A DNA stretch of 64,000 nucleotides from Caprella mutica. Its lineage: Eukaryota; Arthropoda; Malacostraca; Amphipoda; Caprellidae. The stretch covers positions 124,001-188,000 of the forward strand of contig CANNZV010000861.1 of NCBI GenBank assembly GCA_947561585.1, read 5' to 3'. Under the pieces are notes generated by a model. That model was given only the letters and a program-made list of their open reading frames with translations, was not told where the DNA came from and searched no databases. This document shows, piece by piece, positions 16,701 to 27,500 of the stretch. The translations under genes were made by a program, and so were the position numbers. The stretch's first letter is position 1. Each line of letters opens with the position of its first letter.

Positions 16701-16742
16701 AATAACGATCAAGAACACGCTCAGCGATTTTTGAAGTTATAA
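13716..16742 (+). CDS. HYR/Ig-like repeat adhesin with T9SS sorting domain
   Basis: A 1008-residue secreted protein. A signal peptide lies in residues 1-36 (CLPKFFALFLLLGFQQVAYA). From about 130 to 920 there are roughly ten HYR/Ig-like repeats of about 75-80 residues with the pattern GVPxDxxxxC, ATDACG or ADACGN, IIRTWTATDACGN and a closing VxDxxxP. Each carries paired cysteines that probably form disulfides in the mature surface protein. Residues 928-1008 are a type A T9SS sorting domain (FSLSPNPATDALTVNF, GRVWMEQ, LPVGTYFLIL). Unlike the next three adhesins it has no dockerin-like or cohesin-like cassette. An in-frame ATG eight codons downstream is an alternative start. A terminator follows at 16779-16810. 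It is probably a surface adhesin; the partner is unknown. Confidence 0.88.
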   Translation: MIQKNNFSMKVIYTCLPKFFALFLLLGFQQVAYATAPTVNQAPTGDTVDPSGTGMDLFVAWLESHGNADVVPAEDCGPAVWTDNRDVAQWNFTCGQFTGCINITFTYDDACDNPLTWTSTFCMEDNTAPICGFPEDLEVNCSDANASLIIDGWLAHEIPTDISHPVTVTNDFDLNAASANCGQATLVTWTYTDACGNASTRDASITINNETAPVIDGVPGDIILGCQDEVPAPATVTATDACGGNASVTFEETTNNGQIIRTWTATDACGNSAVASHTITVGDNEPPTLVGVPNDFDVICTDTPIDPPTVSATDDCSTDLTVNFTETTTAGDCGEIIVRTWSVVDEAGNETTATQTINVVNDENPPVLTGVPADLSLDCGESIPSPAMVSVDDDCTTFSLQYSQVESGDDCTVGYTIIRTWVSVDACGNMVEGVQVITVGEIVDGIQITPPNDVNLECNEDIPTEQPEATTTCPDGELTYEFTDVTTPGSCDGEYSIIRTWTVSDNCGNSEMVEQTYFFEDTTAPVFTFVPGHEDLTCAFYPDGFGTPEIEDNCSDFTIEIVDTFNPYICDADFDISRTWIATDACGNTSSAEQIITIWPDVQAPIFLFVPGNDIIQCPDEAEFGEPEIVDNCLGFDVTIEDEVLVAGECPDGYTVKRTWTAIDECGNTEVQSQTIQVLPAPTIEFLFVPANESRGCGDSSDIEFGEAICQSTCLDGFEMSFEDEVVANCAGSTHTRTWTAIDNCGNTATASQTIEFTDHLAPTFETILVDKTIGCSDQVLFQIPTVTDQCGNINLTFEDTQEWANCEGVAYSTTRVWSAADACGNIANATQTIYVEEDTEAPVFDMTSATYDMTLEEYQNWEMPTPTVSDNCANIVLNNPVAVWKTASVTYTWTATDACENEARVVVKINFDESIFGEGPGLNSDWFSLSPNPATDALTVNFTATGAEDATVIVTDLLGRVWMEQAATATYNGQNTMNLNITDLPVGTYFLILKNNDQEHAQRFLKL

Positions 16743-16778
16743 TATTTTATCATTGATTTTTTGATTAAGAAATCTGTC

Positions 16779-16810
16779 AGCTCGAAGCTTTTGCTTCGAG
16801 CTTTTTTTTT
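16779..16810 (+). terminator. intrinsic terminator
   Basis: AGCTCGAAGC and GCTTCGAGCT form a 10-bp stem with a TTTT loop, followed by a run of about ten T residues. It ends the HYR adhesin transcript. Confidence 0.93.
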
Positions 16811-18045
16811 GTCTTTGACCAATTCCGTGTTTCACAAAAAAAGAAAAAATAACCTCGTCAAATTAGTGTGGCGCTTCTTTTTCCCTTATTCTTCGTCGTT
16901 CATCAGTCAAAGGATTAACAATTGTCCTTCTTCACGCCTTGACGAAGAAAAAAATAAGCGACCTATAATGGTCAATTACTTACGACCTGAAGCACTAGTT
17001 TATTAATTTCCTACTCTCTAAACACAAATAATTATAGCTGTCTTTTTTAATTGTAGATACATTAATTGTCGTTATGTTTAATATAGGAAATAATTTTTTT
17101 CGTTATTTAATGTTGAAAAATAATTCTTTTAAAGAATAGTGTGCTTTAAAATAAAAATGTTGTAGTTTTATAAATGGATATAAATGCATGCTTGTTCAAA
17201 AATAATATGTAAAAAAAATGCAACTTATTTCATTTTTGTTGATATTTATAACATCTTTGTGTCAACAAGAGTTGCAGTCATGCTCGGTTAGGTACTTAGG
17301 TACTCCAATCAAGGGACTGTAAAAATTCCAAACGGATTTCAATAAACATATCAATTACTGCATAAATATTCGTTCTTCTAAATGCAGTGCGCCAACTCTT
17401 ACGCAAATAGTCACTTAGTTTGTAAATATAGTTGCGTTCAGAATATTAATCTGAACCACTAGAATTTATTCTATTTTAGTTTTTAATGGGCGACATTTTA
17501 CAATTAGACTGACAAACAATCTAATATCTAAGGTCTAAAATTTGACCTTAGAATAAAGTTTATTGTTTAGCCTAAAGATATCCGAATATTTAATCACAAT
17601 TTTAATAGTAATAAGTAACGATTAATAAGCAAGCCAAAGTCTCCATATCTGAGCGATGTGTAGATGCTATTGTATTATTATTACTATTATTCACATTAAA
17701 GTTTAAATAGAATACAGGCTGCTAAATGCTTAAAGATAAGAGACTCCTTGCATCTTTTGAAACACTGACTTTGTTCTAACATTTGACATAGTCAACACAC
17801 TATTATCTCGACAGTTGATTTAGGGAATAGGAAAATATTAAGTTAGCCTACTTGATTTGTTCTTTTCCCTATTAAGACTCAATGCCCATTGTGGTCAAAG
17901 AATCCCTTTTAAGAAACTTAAAAAACGGCTCGAATAACTGCTTATAACTGCTTATAGTCGCTTTTTATAAATTTTTTAAAAGAAAAAATTACGTCGTCAA
18001 GCATGGTAATTTATTTTTGAACCATTCTTTATCTAAAAAAGCATT
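16811..18045. other. intergenic, AT-rich, repeat fossils only
   Basis: No gene is supported. Recognisable fragments are a GTCAATTACTTACGACCTGA segment near 16972 (also near 12306, 23735 and 45810), a 23-bp remnant of the family F right end at about 17881-17903 (GCCCATTGTGGTCAAAG), and a stretch near 18003-18034 resembling 48890-48912. The rest (about 17010-17880) shows nothing recognisable. Confidence 0.5.
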
Positions 18046-18214
18046 AGTATCGTTGAGTGTACTCCGAAAAGTCGTTTAGACCGGATTAACCGAATTACAC
18101 TGGATTTTATAATTTTTTAATGCACTAATAATCAGTGCTTTACAAACAAATTAATTCTATATAAACCCGTTAATTCTGTTTAATTTTACATTTCGGAGTA
18201 CACTCAACGATACT
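18046..18214. mobile_element. family C palindromic element copy 1
   Basis: A 169-bp imperfect palindrome with ends CGTTGAGTGTACTCCGAAAA and CGTTGAGTGTACTCCGAAAT (other strand) and a central GCACTAATAATCAGTGC hairpin. Other copies are at 45501-45668 and 62637-62806. No target duplication could be fixed with certainty. Non-coding. Confidence 0.82.
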
Positions 18215-18223
18215 TAGTAAGTT

Positions 18224-18256
18224 AATCCCCATCACGACTATCGTGATGGGGATTTC
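18224..18256. terminator. strong hairpin, possible orphan terminator
   Basis: AATCCCCATCACGA and TCGTGATGGGGATT form a perfect 14-bp stem with a 3-nt loop. There is no long T tract and no gene directly upstream on either strand. It is wedged between a family C and a family B element. Confidence 0.5.
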
Positions 18257-18263
18257 TGTATTA

Positions 18264-18423
18264 AGTACCCGGACCTATTTATTCGTGGAATTTTAGGGCT
18301 AAGGTTTTTTCGATAGTTTTTCTTAAAAAATCCTTGCATAGCCTAGGTTACGGAAGTATTTTTTGAGGAAAAATAGCGTAAAAAGATAGTTCTAAAAACC
18401 GCTAATAAATGTGTCCGGGTACT
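18264..18423. mobile_element. 160-bp palindromic element, family B copy 1
   Basis: Ends AGTACCCGGACCTATTTATT and AGTACCCGGACACATTTATT (other strand), flanked by TA on both sides (18262-18263 and 18424-18425). The core CTTGCATAGCCTAGGTTACG is shared with family A. The second copy is at 45135-45294, also 160 bp. Non-coding. Confidence 0.85.
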
Positions 18424-18425
18424 TA

Positions 18426-18584
18426 AGTAGATGACCCTATTTATATGGACGTTTTGAGAGGATATTTTTCCGTTATTTTTCTCCAAAAAATAGTTCCGTA
18501 GCTCGACTATGCAAGAATTTTTAAAAAAAAGCAGACAAAAAATCCGCTCACGCCAACCCGACACTATTAACTTGACTGGCTACT
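18426..18584. mobile_element. family J palindromic element, adjoining family B through a shared TA
   Basis: It starts AGTAGATGACCC immediately after the TA that closes the family B copy, and ends GACTGGCTACT. The core, read on the other strand, is CTTGCATAGTCGAGCTACGG, the same theme as A and B. The right end (GACACTATTAACTTGACTG) recurs at 45109-45132, and its inner part at 44732-44753. About 159 bp, non-coding. Confidence 0.65.
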
Positions 18585-18924
18585 AAGGAACGATTTATTT
18601 TTTTGAGGCTGATAAATAATATGTCCAATCTTGTGAAGAAAACCAATTGTTTCGGAAAATCGATGAATTTTTTTAATAATTTATCAACTTTATCAATTAT
18701 CTAAAAAAATAATAACAAAACTCAATAGTAGACTCATTGTGGCTAATCGTTTATAAATTAAAACTTTATAGATTACAAAAAAAATACAAGTATATCAAAG
18801 GCAGTCATTAACTTATTATGACAAATAGTATATGTAAAACATTTACATCTAATTGGCATAGTCTTTTCTAATATATATGAAGAACGTTAATCCGTTCGGA
18901 GAAAACTTAAAAAAAACGATAAGT

Positions 18925-18970
18925 GAAAAAGAACAAGCATAATGGTATAAATTATTTAGTTCTTTTCACT
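18925..18970. repeat. half copy of family G palindrome
   Basis: The segment AAGAACAAGCATAATGGTAT followed by TTATTTAGTTCTTTTCACT matches the right half of the element at 52278-52436. The left half is missing. Confidence 0.6.
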
Positions 18971-19309
18971 AAGTAATGAAAAATGAATAATGAGGCAATT
19001 AGTAATTGTCAACACTATTTAATTTTAATTACGAACATACTATGAGAAGTCCTTCCTGATTGACGATGGGTTATTGTATATTTGGTAATCTAAAAAAAAC
19101 GTCAAATCTCAATTTCGAGACTTCCATTCTTATTTTCCTATTTCAAAAAAAACTCTAATCGTATTAAATAATTGATGTAGTCTGCGCATTACATTCAATT
19201 GATTATCAGTGGTTTATAGTTGTTAGGCTAGGCACTGCTTTTTCGGAATACCACCGGAAAAGAAGAAATAACTATGCTAAAACAAAACGAAATCAGCATA
19301 AAAATAAAT

Positions 19310-19466
19310 GGTTCTTTGACAATTTTTGCAATTATACGTCGCGAGATGACTGGAGGTCACTGCGCGACCTATACCATTAGGAAGTCACGAGACGACTAGA
19401 GGTCGTCGTGCGACAAGAAAACCGCATTTTTTGCAAAAATTGCCTGCCCATTGTGGTCAAAGAGCC
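19310..19466. mobile_element. family F palindromic element copy 2, 8-bp target duplication
   Basis: A 157-bp non-coding element with ends GGTTCTTTGACAATTTTTGC and GGCTCTTTGACCACAATGGG (other strand). A perfect AAATAAAT direct repeat flanks it (19302-19309 and 19467-19474). The left arm lacks the CGCTATGGGCAGG segment present in copy 1, which explains the shorter length. Confidence 0.88.
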
Positions 19467-19588
19467 AAATAAATTAACAAATTTAAAATAGAGGAATAGA
19501 ATAGAAGGAAAAAAGACGTGAAAACGTTTAATCCCTTATTGGAAATTCCTAATTCAAAACGGCCACTACTGGCAAATTACAATCCAAA

Positions 19589-22500
19589 ATGAACAGAGTA
19601 AAAAAAATAGTATCGCCACGCTTTTGGACTATTGTCCTACTATGGATGGGGGTCGCTTTGAGTGGCGGTACTACTCTGTTCGCACAATGTCCGATGGTTT
19701 GTCAAAATGAGGTGTATATTTCCCTCGATTTGAACGGGCAAGCCACCATTACTGCAGATATTGTGCTGAACACTCCGACCGCAAGTTGCAATCCCTTTAC
19801 CGTTAATATTACGGACGCAAATAGCAATGGCTTTAGCGACACCGTAGATGGCTCACATATAGGTGCTAATTTGACCTATACCGTGACCGAAAGCGGTACC
19901 GGAAATGCTTGTTTTGGAACGCTACATGTGCTAGATAATGCACCGCCACAGTTAGCTTGCGATACATTATTTGTGCCTTGCAGCTCAACGCTTTTGCCAA
20001 GTGAAATTGGCTATCCGCCTGCTAATGACAATGTCACGCAAGATGCTGATATTCAGTGGGTTTACGAAGATAGTTTTATGGATTATGATTGTAATACTTC
20101 CGTCAATGGAATAGGTGTAACGGCGGTTCTAAATCGTACTTATTGGGCGACGGATGGACAGGGCAATACCTCTTCTTGCCAGCAAGCAATTTATCTCGAA
20201 AGAAATTCTGTTTTAGATATTACTTTTCCACCACATTTGGATGGTTTTGGTGCGCCTGCGCTGCATTGTGGCGTGGAAGACCCCAACGATTTAGATGTGA
20301 CCGGTCGCCCCTCTATTGACGGCGTACCGATGGATAATGCAAGTGATTGCGACATCGTGATTACTTATTTTGACCAAGTGGCTGTCGTGTGTGGCGGAGA
20401 GGTGAAAATTGTACGCAATTGGTCGGCTTCTGACTACTGCGCCAACCAATCGCAAAGCTATGTACAGGTCATCAAAGTACGAGATTTGGATGCGCCGACG
20501 ATTACTTGTCCGCCCTCAATTGTCATGGGTACAGACGACAATATTTGTGGTGCAAATGTAGATTTACCAATGCCTACGGCAAGTGACAATTGCTCGGGTT
20601 ATACGGTCACACCAAGCTGGGATTTTGGTTCCGGTTGGCAGACCTATCATGACGTTCCGCCTGGCACCTATTCAGTGGCTTACTTAGCAGAAGATGAATG
20701 TGGAAATGCCTCGGCTTGCTCCTTGAATTTAACGATTTATGACGATGATTTACCCGTTCCGATTTGTGAAGAAATTACCGAAATTTCGCTTCAAAATGAT
20801 GGCACAGCCACCGTTTTAGCTGATGTTTTTGATGATGGAAGTACGGATAATTGCCAGTTAAGCCACTTTGAAGTCAGCCGCGATGATATCAATTTCGGAA
20901 CGGATGTAAGCTTTGATTGTACCGACATTCCGGCATCGCCAATCGCATTGACCTTGCGGGTTTATGATGCAGTAGGATTGCTAAATGACTGTACTGTTTT
21001 GGTGAATGTGCAAGACAATTTAGACCCTATTATTACCTGCCCAGCAGCAACAGATATTAGTTGTGTTGATGATGCTAATGAATTGAATGTCAGTGATTTA
21101 GCAACGGCGATTGATAATTGTGATATTGATAATATTGACTACATTGACGACTATTCTAGCTTAAATAATTGTAGTTTAGGAACGCTCTATCGCATATGGA
21201 CTGCAACCGATGCTAGTGGCAATACAGACAACTGTATTCAAGAAATTCAGATATATGATGCCACCCTTTTAATGCTTACTTTTCCACCAGATTTTGCCTC
21301 AGATGCTTGCGGTGCAACCAGTGACCCAAGTTACTCTGGTGAACCCACTTTTACAGGCTATGATTGTGAAGACGTGGAGGTGTTGTATGAAGACCAATTG
21401 TTAGGAAGTTTGGCATCTGGTTGCTACGAAGTTAATCGCCATTGGACGGTGATTTCATGGTGTACTTATGACCCCAATAATGGCGTGACAGATGGCTTTT
21501 ATGAGCATACGCAACACTTGCAATTTTGGGATAATACTGCTCCTGCTATTACTTGCCCGCAGAGTATTTCGACGACTACTCTAAGCGATAATTGTGAAAC
21601 ATACATCGATTTGTTGTCCGCTACGGCTACAGATTGTACCCCTAATATAACGATAAATAACAACTCCAATTTTGCAAGTCAAGCAGGCGCAGATGCTAGT
21701 GGAAATTTCCCAGCAGGAGAGCATACGATTACCTTTACAGCTGCTGACCCATGTGGAAATGAAGCAACTTGTAGCACGACGATTTACTTGATGGATGCGG
21801 CTGCACCGACCGCGGTTTGTGCTACGAATTTGAGTTTTGATTTAGAACAAAATGCTTGGCAAACTGGAGGTGTTTTAGACCTGCAAGGTAGTCAAGTCGA
21901 TGGTGGTAGTTATGATAATTGTAATTCAAATACTGACTTGAGTTTTGATGTAGAACCATATTTATTTGATTGTGAAGATAGAGGAGTGCAGGAAGTGGTG
22001 ATGACCGTAATAGATGCGGATGGAAATAGCTCATTTTGCTCAACAACTATTACTATTACTGACCATAATGTTACTTGTCCAGCAAATTCTTTGAATGGCA
22101 AAATGACAAATGCAAATGGAGAGCCTGTAAGCGGAAAATATGTCGGATTGAGTGGCTATATCTATGCAGCTTCGGCTACCGATACGGACGGAACTTATGG
22201 TTTTGAAGATTTGCCGGCAGGACATGAATACACCTTGAAACCAACCTATAATGTCAATCCTTTAGATGGGGTGACGACTTTGGATTTGGTGTATATCAAA
22301 CAGCATATTTTGGGGGTCGGATTGTTTGATAATCCGTATAAAATTATCGCTGCCGATGTCAATAAATCGAACTCCGTAACTACGGTGGATATCGTATGGC
22401 TTCGGAAAATGATTTTAACAGTTGAAGATGAATTTCCGAACAATGAAAGCTGGCGATTTGTGCCTAGTAATCACGTTTTTGAAGACCCAACCAACCCGTT

Positions 22501-23356
22501 TTTAACTGATATTCCGAACCAAATTACCTATCCTTTTTTGACGAATAGTTACCTCCATAATGACTTCGTTGCCATAAAAGTAGGAGATGTGAACAATAGC
22601 GTCAGTTTTGCGGGCGATGACACCCAAGAACGCGACCACGAAATGCCCTTAAATCAGCAGCATTTTGTCGTGCCAGACTTGGATTTGATAGCTGGAAACT
22701 TTTATGAAATTCCTATACAAATAATTGATTTTCAAGGGATTATAGGCATGCAATTTGCTTTAGAATATGCAGAAGATGCTTTAGCGTTTGAAGCCTTAGA
22801 ATTGAATGATTTGCCGGAAATAAAAGAAGGTAATTTTTCAATAAAAAATCAAGAAAAAAATCAAATTTCATTTAGTTGGAACGCTTTTTTCAATGTAGAA
22901 CTTGAAGATTATACCACGATATTTACCTTGCATTTGAAAGCAAAAAAAGATGCAAAACTATCAGAAGTGTTTGGTCTAAATAAGGAAGGCTTAAAGCCTG
23001 AAGCTTACAAAGGTAATTTCTTGAGCACGGAGCAAATTGAAACGCGAGAAGTAGCCTTGGATTTCGTAACAAAACAGCAGCAAACGCTTTATGTTTTTCC
23101 TTGCGAACCTAATCCTTTTAGCGACCAAACTAACTTGCCTTTTTACCTTCCTCAAGCAGCTGACGTAAGCCTGCAAATTATGGATAGTAGAGGCACTATT
23201 TTAAGCAAAAAAACAACTGCTTTTGAGCAGGGAAATCACGCCTTAATGATTGATATGGCAGAATGGACAGGGATGAGCGGCGTATATTTTTATGAACTTT
23301 ATGTGCCTGGTTTTAGAAGAAAAACGGGGAAACTATTTCGATTGAATAATGAATAA
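19589..23356 (+). CDS. HYR/Ig-like adhesin with dockerin-like, cohesin-like and T9SS domains
   Basis: A 1255-residue protein. A signal peptide covers about residues 1-34 (ending SGGTTLFAQ). Several HYR/Ig-like repeats with paired cysteines run to about 825 (typical closing motif WTATDASGNTDNC). Then come a carboxypeptidase-regulatory-like domain (about 830-885, LNGKMTNANGEPVSG), a dockerin-like region with two calcium-loop-helix segments (NPLDGVTTLDLVYIKQHILG at about 889 and DVNKSNSVTTVDIVWLRKMI at about 922) plus IKVGDVNNS near 997, and a cohesin-like beta domain (about 1030-1157, GNFYEIPIQIIDFQGIIGMQ). A type A T9SS sorting domain ends it (about 1167-1255, PCEPNPFSDQTNLPF). The C-terminal cassette is shared with the next two large genes. 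It is predicted to be on the surface and calcium-stabilised; no enzymatic domain is seen. Confidence 0.87.
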   Translation: MNRVKKIVSPRFWTIVLLWMGVALSGGTTLFAQCPMVCQNEVYISLDLNGQATITADIVLNTPTASCNPFTVNITDANSNGFSDTVDGSHIGANLTYTVTESGTGNACFGTLHVLDNAPPQLACDTLFVPCSSTLLPSEIGYPPANDNVTQDADIQWVYEDSFMDYDCNTSVNGIGVTAVLNRTYWATDGQGNTSSCQQAIYLERNSVLDITFPPHLDGFGAPALHCGVEDPNDLDVTGRPSIDGVPMDNASDCDIVITYFDQVAVVCGGEVKIVRNWSASDYCANQSQSYVQVIKVRDLDAPTITCPPSIVMGTDDNICGANVDLPMPTASDNCSGYTVTPSWDFGSGWQTYHDVPPGTYSVAYLAEDECGNASACSLNLTIYDDDLPVPICEEITEISLQNDGTATVLADVFDDGSTDNCQLSHFEVSRDDINFGTDVSFDCTDIPASPIALTLRVYDAVGLLNDCTVLVNVQDNLDPIITCPAATDISCVDDANELNVSDLATAIDNCDIDNIDYIDDYSSLNNCSLGTLYRIWTATDASGNTDNCIQEIQIYDATLLMLTFPPDFASDACGATSDPSYSGEPTFTGYDCEDVEVLYEDQLLGSLASGCYEVNRHWTVISWCTYDPNNGVTDGFYEHTQHLQFWDNTAPAITCPQSISTTTLSDNCETYIDLLSATATDCTPNITINNNSNFASQAGADASGNFPAGEHTITFTAADPCGNEATCSTTIYLMDAAAPTAVCATNLSFDLEQNAWQTGGVLDLQGSQVDGGSYDNCNSNTDLSFDVEPYLFDCEDRGVQEVVMTVIDADGNSSFCSTTITITDHNVTCPANSLNGKMTNANGEPVSGKYVGLSGYIYAASATDTDGTYGFEDLPAGHEYTLKPTYNVNPLDGVTTLDLVYIKQHILGVGLFDNPYKIIAADVNKSNSVTTVDIVWLRKMILTVEDEFPNNESWRFVPSNHVFEDPTNPFLTDIPNQITYPFLTNSYLHNDFVAIKVGDVNNSVSFAGDDTQERDHEMPLNQQHFVVPDLDLIAGNFYEIPIQIIDFQGIIGMQFALEYAEDALAFEALELNDLPEIKEGNFSIKNQEKNQISFSWNAFFNVELEDYTTIFTLHLKAKKDAKLSEVFGLNKEGLKPEAYKGNFLSTEQIETREVALDFVTKQQQTLYVFPCEPNPFSDQTNLPFYLPQAADVSLQIMDSRGTILSKKTTAFEQGNHALMIDMAEWTGMSGVYFYELYVPGFRRKTGKLFRLNNE

Positions 23357-24566
23357 TAACTATTGATGATTACCGATTAGGCGAGTACCACGGGCTTAAT
23401 TAGAATAGACAATAGACAATTAAGAAACATACTTTGAGAAAATATAAACGATTGATTATAGAGCTGATTATTGAATGCGTCGAAAGCGACAATATTCAAT
23501 AAAAAATAGACAATAATCAATCAAAAGATGCAATTCAAAATTAGGTTTTTGGGATGGGTCGGTCGCCTCTACTTAGGTGGAGGAGACCTCCCTTTTTCGA
23601 TTGAATAATGAGTGTTGGTCATTGTCCTTGCTAAGCGAGTGCCACGAGCTTGTAGAGTGAACAATGATTAATCAGAAAAGCATACTATGCAAGGGTTTTT
23701 AAAAAGCGTTAAACGAAAAAATAAGCTTTTTGTAAAGTCAATTATTTATGACTTGAACCACGACTTGCTTGAGAAAATACAAAAGATTGAATAATGAATA
23801 TTGATTATTAAGTGCGTGCGTGCTTGAAATAATCAATATACAATAATCAATTAGAAAAGATAAAACAACACTAGTAGCGACCGAAGTTCGAAAAACGAAT
23901 CTAATCTTAACCGTTTAGTTTACACACACACATTACACACTTTTTAGTACATACTATTTTGAGAAAACGTATCCCATGTACTAAGATATTTTTTAATTAC
24001 ACACAACACTATTGACCAATTTGACACTTAATTTATTGGCAATAATTTTTTACACTAATTGAACAGAAAGTCGCAAAAGATGACCATGGGGGGGAGGTCA
24101 TCCCTCCTCCCTGTGTGCTCGTCCGAAGTACAATGATTGAATGAATGAATTTTTGAATGATGGAATAATACACTCATTATCAGTGAGGTATCAATTTCTA
24201 GTTCTTAGTTTCTTAAATTCCTAATTATACTTTTTTTACCTTCTACGAACGGGACAAAATCAAAAAAACAGTTTTAAAAAGTGATAGTCATATCACTTGC
24301 GTTTTAGCACTAAACACTAAAGAGAACACTAATAGAGAACACTAAGAAGTACGCATTTTAACACTAAAAGAACACACAACACTAAGAAATAAAGAGATAG
24401 ATGTAAACTTAGATTAAGCTCGTAATTTGTTGATTACCAATGAGTTGGAAAGTCTAACATCTAAAGTGTAACATCTAATATCTCTCAAAATATACTAACA
24501 GTTCAATAAATCAGACCACTTACACACACATTACACATTTTTTTTTCAAATTAAAGATCCAATCCC
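23357..24566. other. long leader region with simple repeats
   Basis: About 1.2 kb with no credible gene. It holds AATAATCAA/TTGATTATT inverted repeats (about 23445-23525 and 23790-23860), a TTACACACACATTACACA-type motif twice (about 23921 and 24528), a GGGAGGTCATCCCTCC hairpin near 24093, and degenerate AACACTAA(A/G)(A/G)AG direct repeats at about 24306-24400. These may be leader features of the adhesin at 24567. Confidence 0.45.
23544..23600 (+). terminator. putative terminator sharing GGTTTTTGGGATG element
   Basis: It starts with GGTTTTTGGGATGGG, followed by an imperfect GC-rich hairpin (GCCTCTACTTAGGTGGAGG) and CCTTTTT. The same leading motif plus hairpin plus T tract occurs after the adhesins at 28767 and 38190. 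It lies about 190 bp after the stop. Confidence 0.5.
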
Positions 24567-27500
24567 ATGATGGAATTTAAACTAACTGGTCAAAATGATT
24601 GGGGAACCGGAGCAAACAGACACACTTCTCCGCCCTTTATTCGAGCGGCGCGCTTATTAGGAGCAGCCTTATTTTTAGTATTCGCTACTTTTGGTAGCAC
24701 ATTACAGGCACAGTGTGCAATGGCTTGTAATGATGATGTGAATATCTCTTTGCCTAGCCCAGCCGATGGTTGTGCGATTGCATTATCAGCAGATATGCTC
24801 ATCGAAGACCCCGGCCAATGTGCTGGGCCATATACCGTCACGATTATGACTTTGCAGGGAAATACAGTCCCGACAAGTCCGACGGTAAATGAAGACCACA
24901 TTGGCGAAACCTTGATGTATCAAGTATTCGAACAATCTTCTGGCAATTCTTGCTGGGGTACCATTGATATTGAAGACAAATTAGGTCCAAGTATTGATTG
25001 TACAGATGTAAGCATCTACTGCGTAGAAGATACATCGCCTGATAGTCCGAACTACCCGATGCCTACTATGGAAGATTGTAGTGGTATGGGCAATGTCGAT
25101 ATTTCTTACTTCGACCAAGTTACTGATGGCAGTTGTTCTGATGCTTTTAGCTCAATGATTACTCGTAGTTGGGTATTGACAGACTCTTGGGGCAATCAAA
25201 CAAGTTGTACGCAAAACATTATCATTGAACGGGTTTCTTTGGAAGATTTTACGCCAACTTGTCCTACTAACTTGACTTTGCAATGTAGCTTAGCTACACC
25301 AGCAGACACAGACCCATCGAACACTGGTTATCCTTATTTTACAGTAAATGGTACGGATTATCCTATCGTTCCGGGTGCAGAAAACTATTGCGAAATTGCA
25401 TCTTCTTACAATGACGAAGTCTTCAACCTATGTGGTGGCGGACAAAAAATCTTGCGTACTTGGACGGTTTATGACTGGTGTCTTTCTACGGATAGCCCTA
25501 GTAATCCTTACTCTTGTATTCAAGTAATCAAGATTGAAGATAATGAAGCGCCAATAATTACTTGTGCTGCTGATTTCTCTCAAGGCTCAGTTTCTTCAGG
25601 TTGTGTGGCAACGATTGTTTTACCTGCTCCTTTGAGTATCGAAGATGGTTGTTCTTCAGTAGAAGTTGTGGTTTTAACCCCAATCGGTATGCGTCAAGTA
25701 GGCGATTTGGTGAACTTGCCAGTCGGTATGCATGATTTGAACTACATCGCTACGGATGAATGTGGTAACTCTAGCACTTGTACCGTAACGGTGACTATCG
25801 TAGATGATACACCGCCAGTTGCGATTTGTGATGAGCACACGGTGGTTTCTTTAACGGCTGATGGTACCGCAATTGTACATTCTTCTGTCTTTGATGATGG
25901 TAGTGATGACAACTGTGAAATTGACTACTTCGTTTCTCAGCGTATGGTGAACAACTGTAGTGTTAATACAGGTTTTGACGAATATATAGAGTTTTGTTGT
26001 GCAGATATTGGAAGTACTATTATGGTGGTGATGCGTATTTTTGATACGTCAAATAACTACAACGAGTGTATGATTGAAGTGGAAGTACAAGACAAAATCG
26101 ACCCGACCATTATTTGTCCACCCAACAAAGTAGTCGAGTGTGACGAAGCCGTTATTGATATTAGTAACTTAAGCAATGAAGGCAGCGCAGTTGGTCAAGA
26201 TAATTGTGACGAAGTAACGATTTCGGAAGAAACGGTAGATTTACGTACTTCTTGCGGTGTAGGTACAATTATTAGAACCTTTACCGCAACGGATGGCTCT
26301 GCTAGAACTGCCGTCTGTGTACAGACGATTAATGTGATTAACAGCACGCCTTTCGATGTCAATAGCGTGATTTGGCCAGCAGACTATACCACCAATGTAT
26401 GTGGTGCAGCTATTGAGCCGAATGACTTACCTGCAGAACCTACAAACTACCGGGAACCAGTTTATAACTCAGACAATTGTGACTTAATTGCCGTAACGCA
26501 TTCAGATACCTATTTGCCGATTAATCCGCCTTCTTGTTACAAGATTTTGCGGAAGTGGATTGTAATTGATTGGTGTCAATATGACCCTAATGATGGCGAC
26601 CCTCAAGGTTATATCGAATGGACACAAATCGTGAAAGTAGTAGATGATACAGCACCGATTTTTGACTGTCCAGCAAATATGAATTTCCAAAGTCAAGATG
26701 CAAGCTGTAATAATGCAAATATAACAATTGACCCTGTCTTTGCGACAGACGACTGTGTGGATAATTTAGATTATTCTTATCAAGTTGACTTCTACTCCGA
26801 CTCTACTACTGATGCAGTAGGCAGCACGAACAATATCAGCGGTAACTACCCAATTGGTGAACACAGCGTGACGATCTCAGCCACAGATGGTTGTGGAAAT
26901 GTAGGCGTGTGTAGCTTCGTATTTACCATTACAGATGGCAAAAAACCAACACCAGTTTGCTACAACGGCATCTCCGTAGATTTGATGCCAATGGGTACTG
27001 GAGGTATGGTAGAAATTCTGCCAGCCATGTTAAATGCAGGTAGTTCTGACAATTGTACGAATAACAATGATTTAATATTGCAAGTTTCTCCATCTATGTT
27101 TACTTGTAATCAGGTTGGAACGAATGTTGTAATATTAAATGTAACAGACGAGGCAGGAAATACTGACTTTTGTGAAACTTATGTTATCATTCAAGACAAT
27201 ATGAATGTTTGTTCTGACCCAACAACAGGTGGTGGTACGACGATGCTAGCAGGCGAAATTATGAGCGAAAGCGGCAGTGGCGTACAAGGCGTTACGATGA
27301 ATATTAGTGGTAATGGACCGCTAACTAATCCGACGACTACTGACAACAACGGTCAATTTGAGTTCATTGATTTGCAAGATGAGTGGGATTACACCATCAC
27401 TCCGGAATTAAATACGAACCTATTAAATGGCGTGACGACTTATGACCTCGTCCTCATCCAACGGCACGTATTAGGAACTACTCTTTTGGATAGTCCTTAC

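Noticed and set aside
16761..17006. 81-codon plus-strand frame as a gene
   Set aside because: It runs through the terminator hairpin and a repeat fragment.
18343..18564. 73-codon minus-strand frame as a gene
   Set aside because: It lies entirely within the family B and J palindromic elements.
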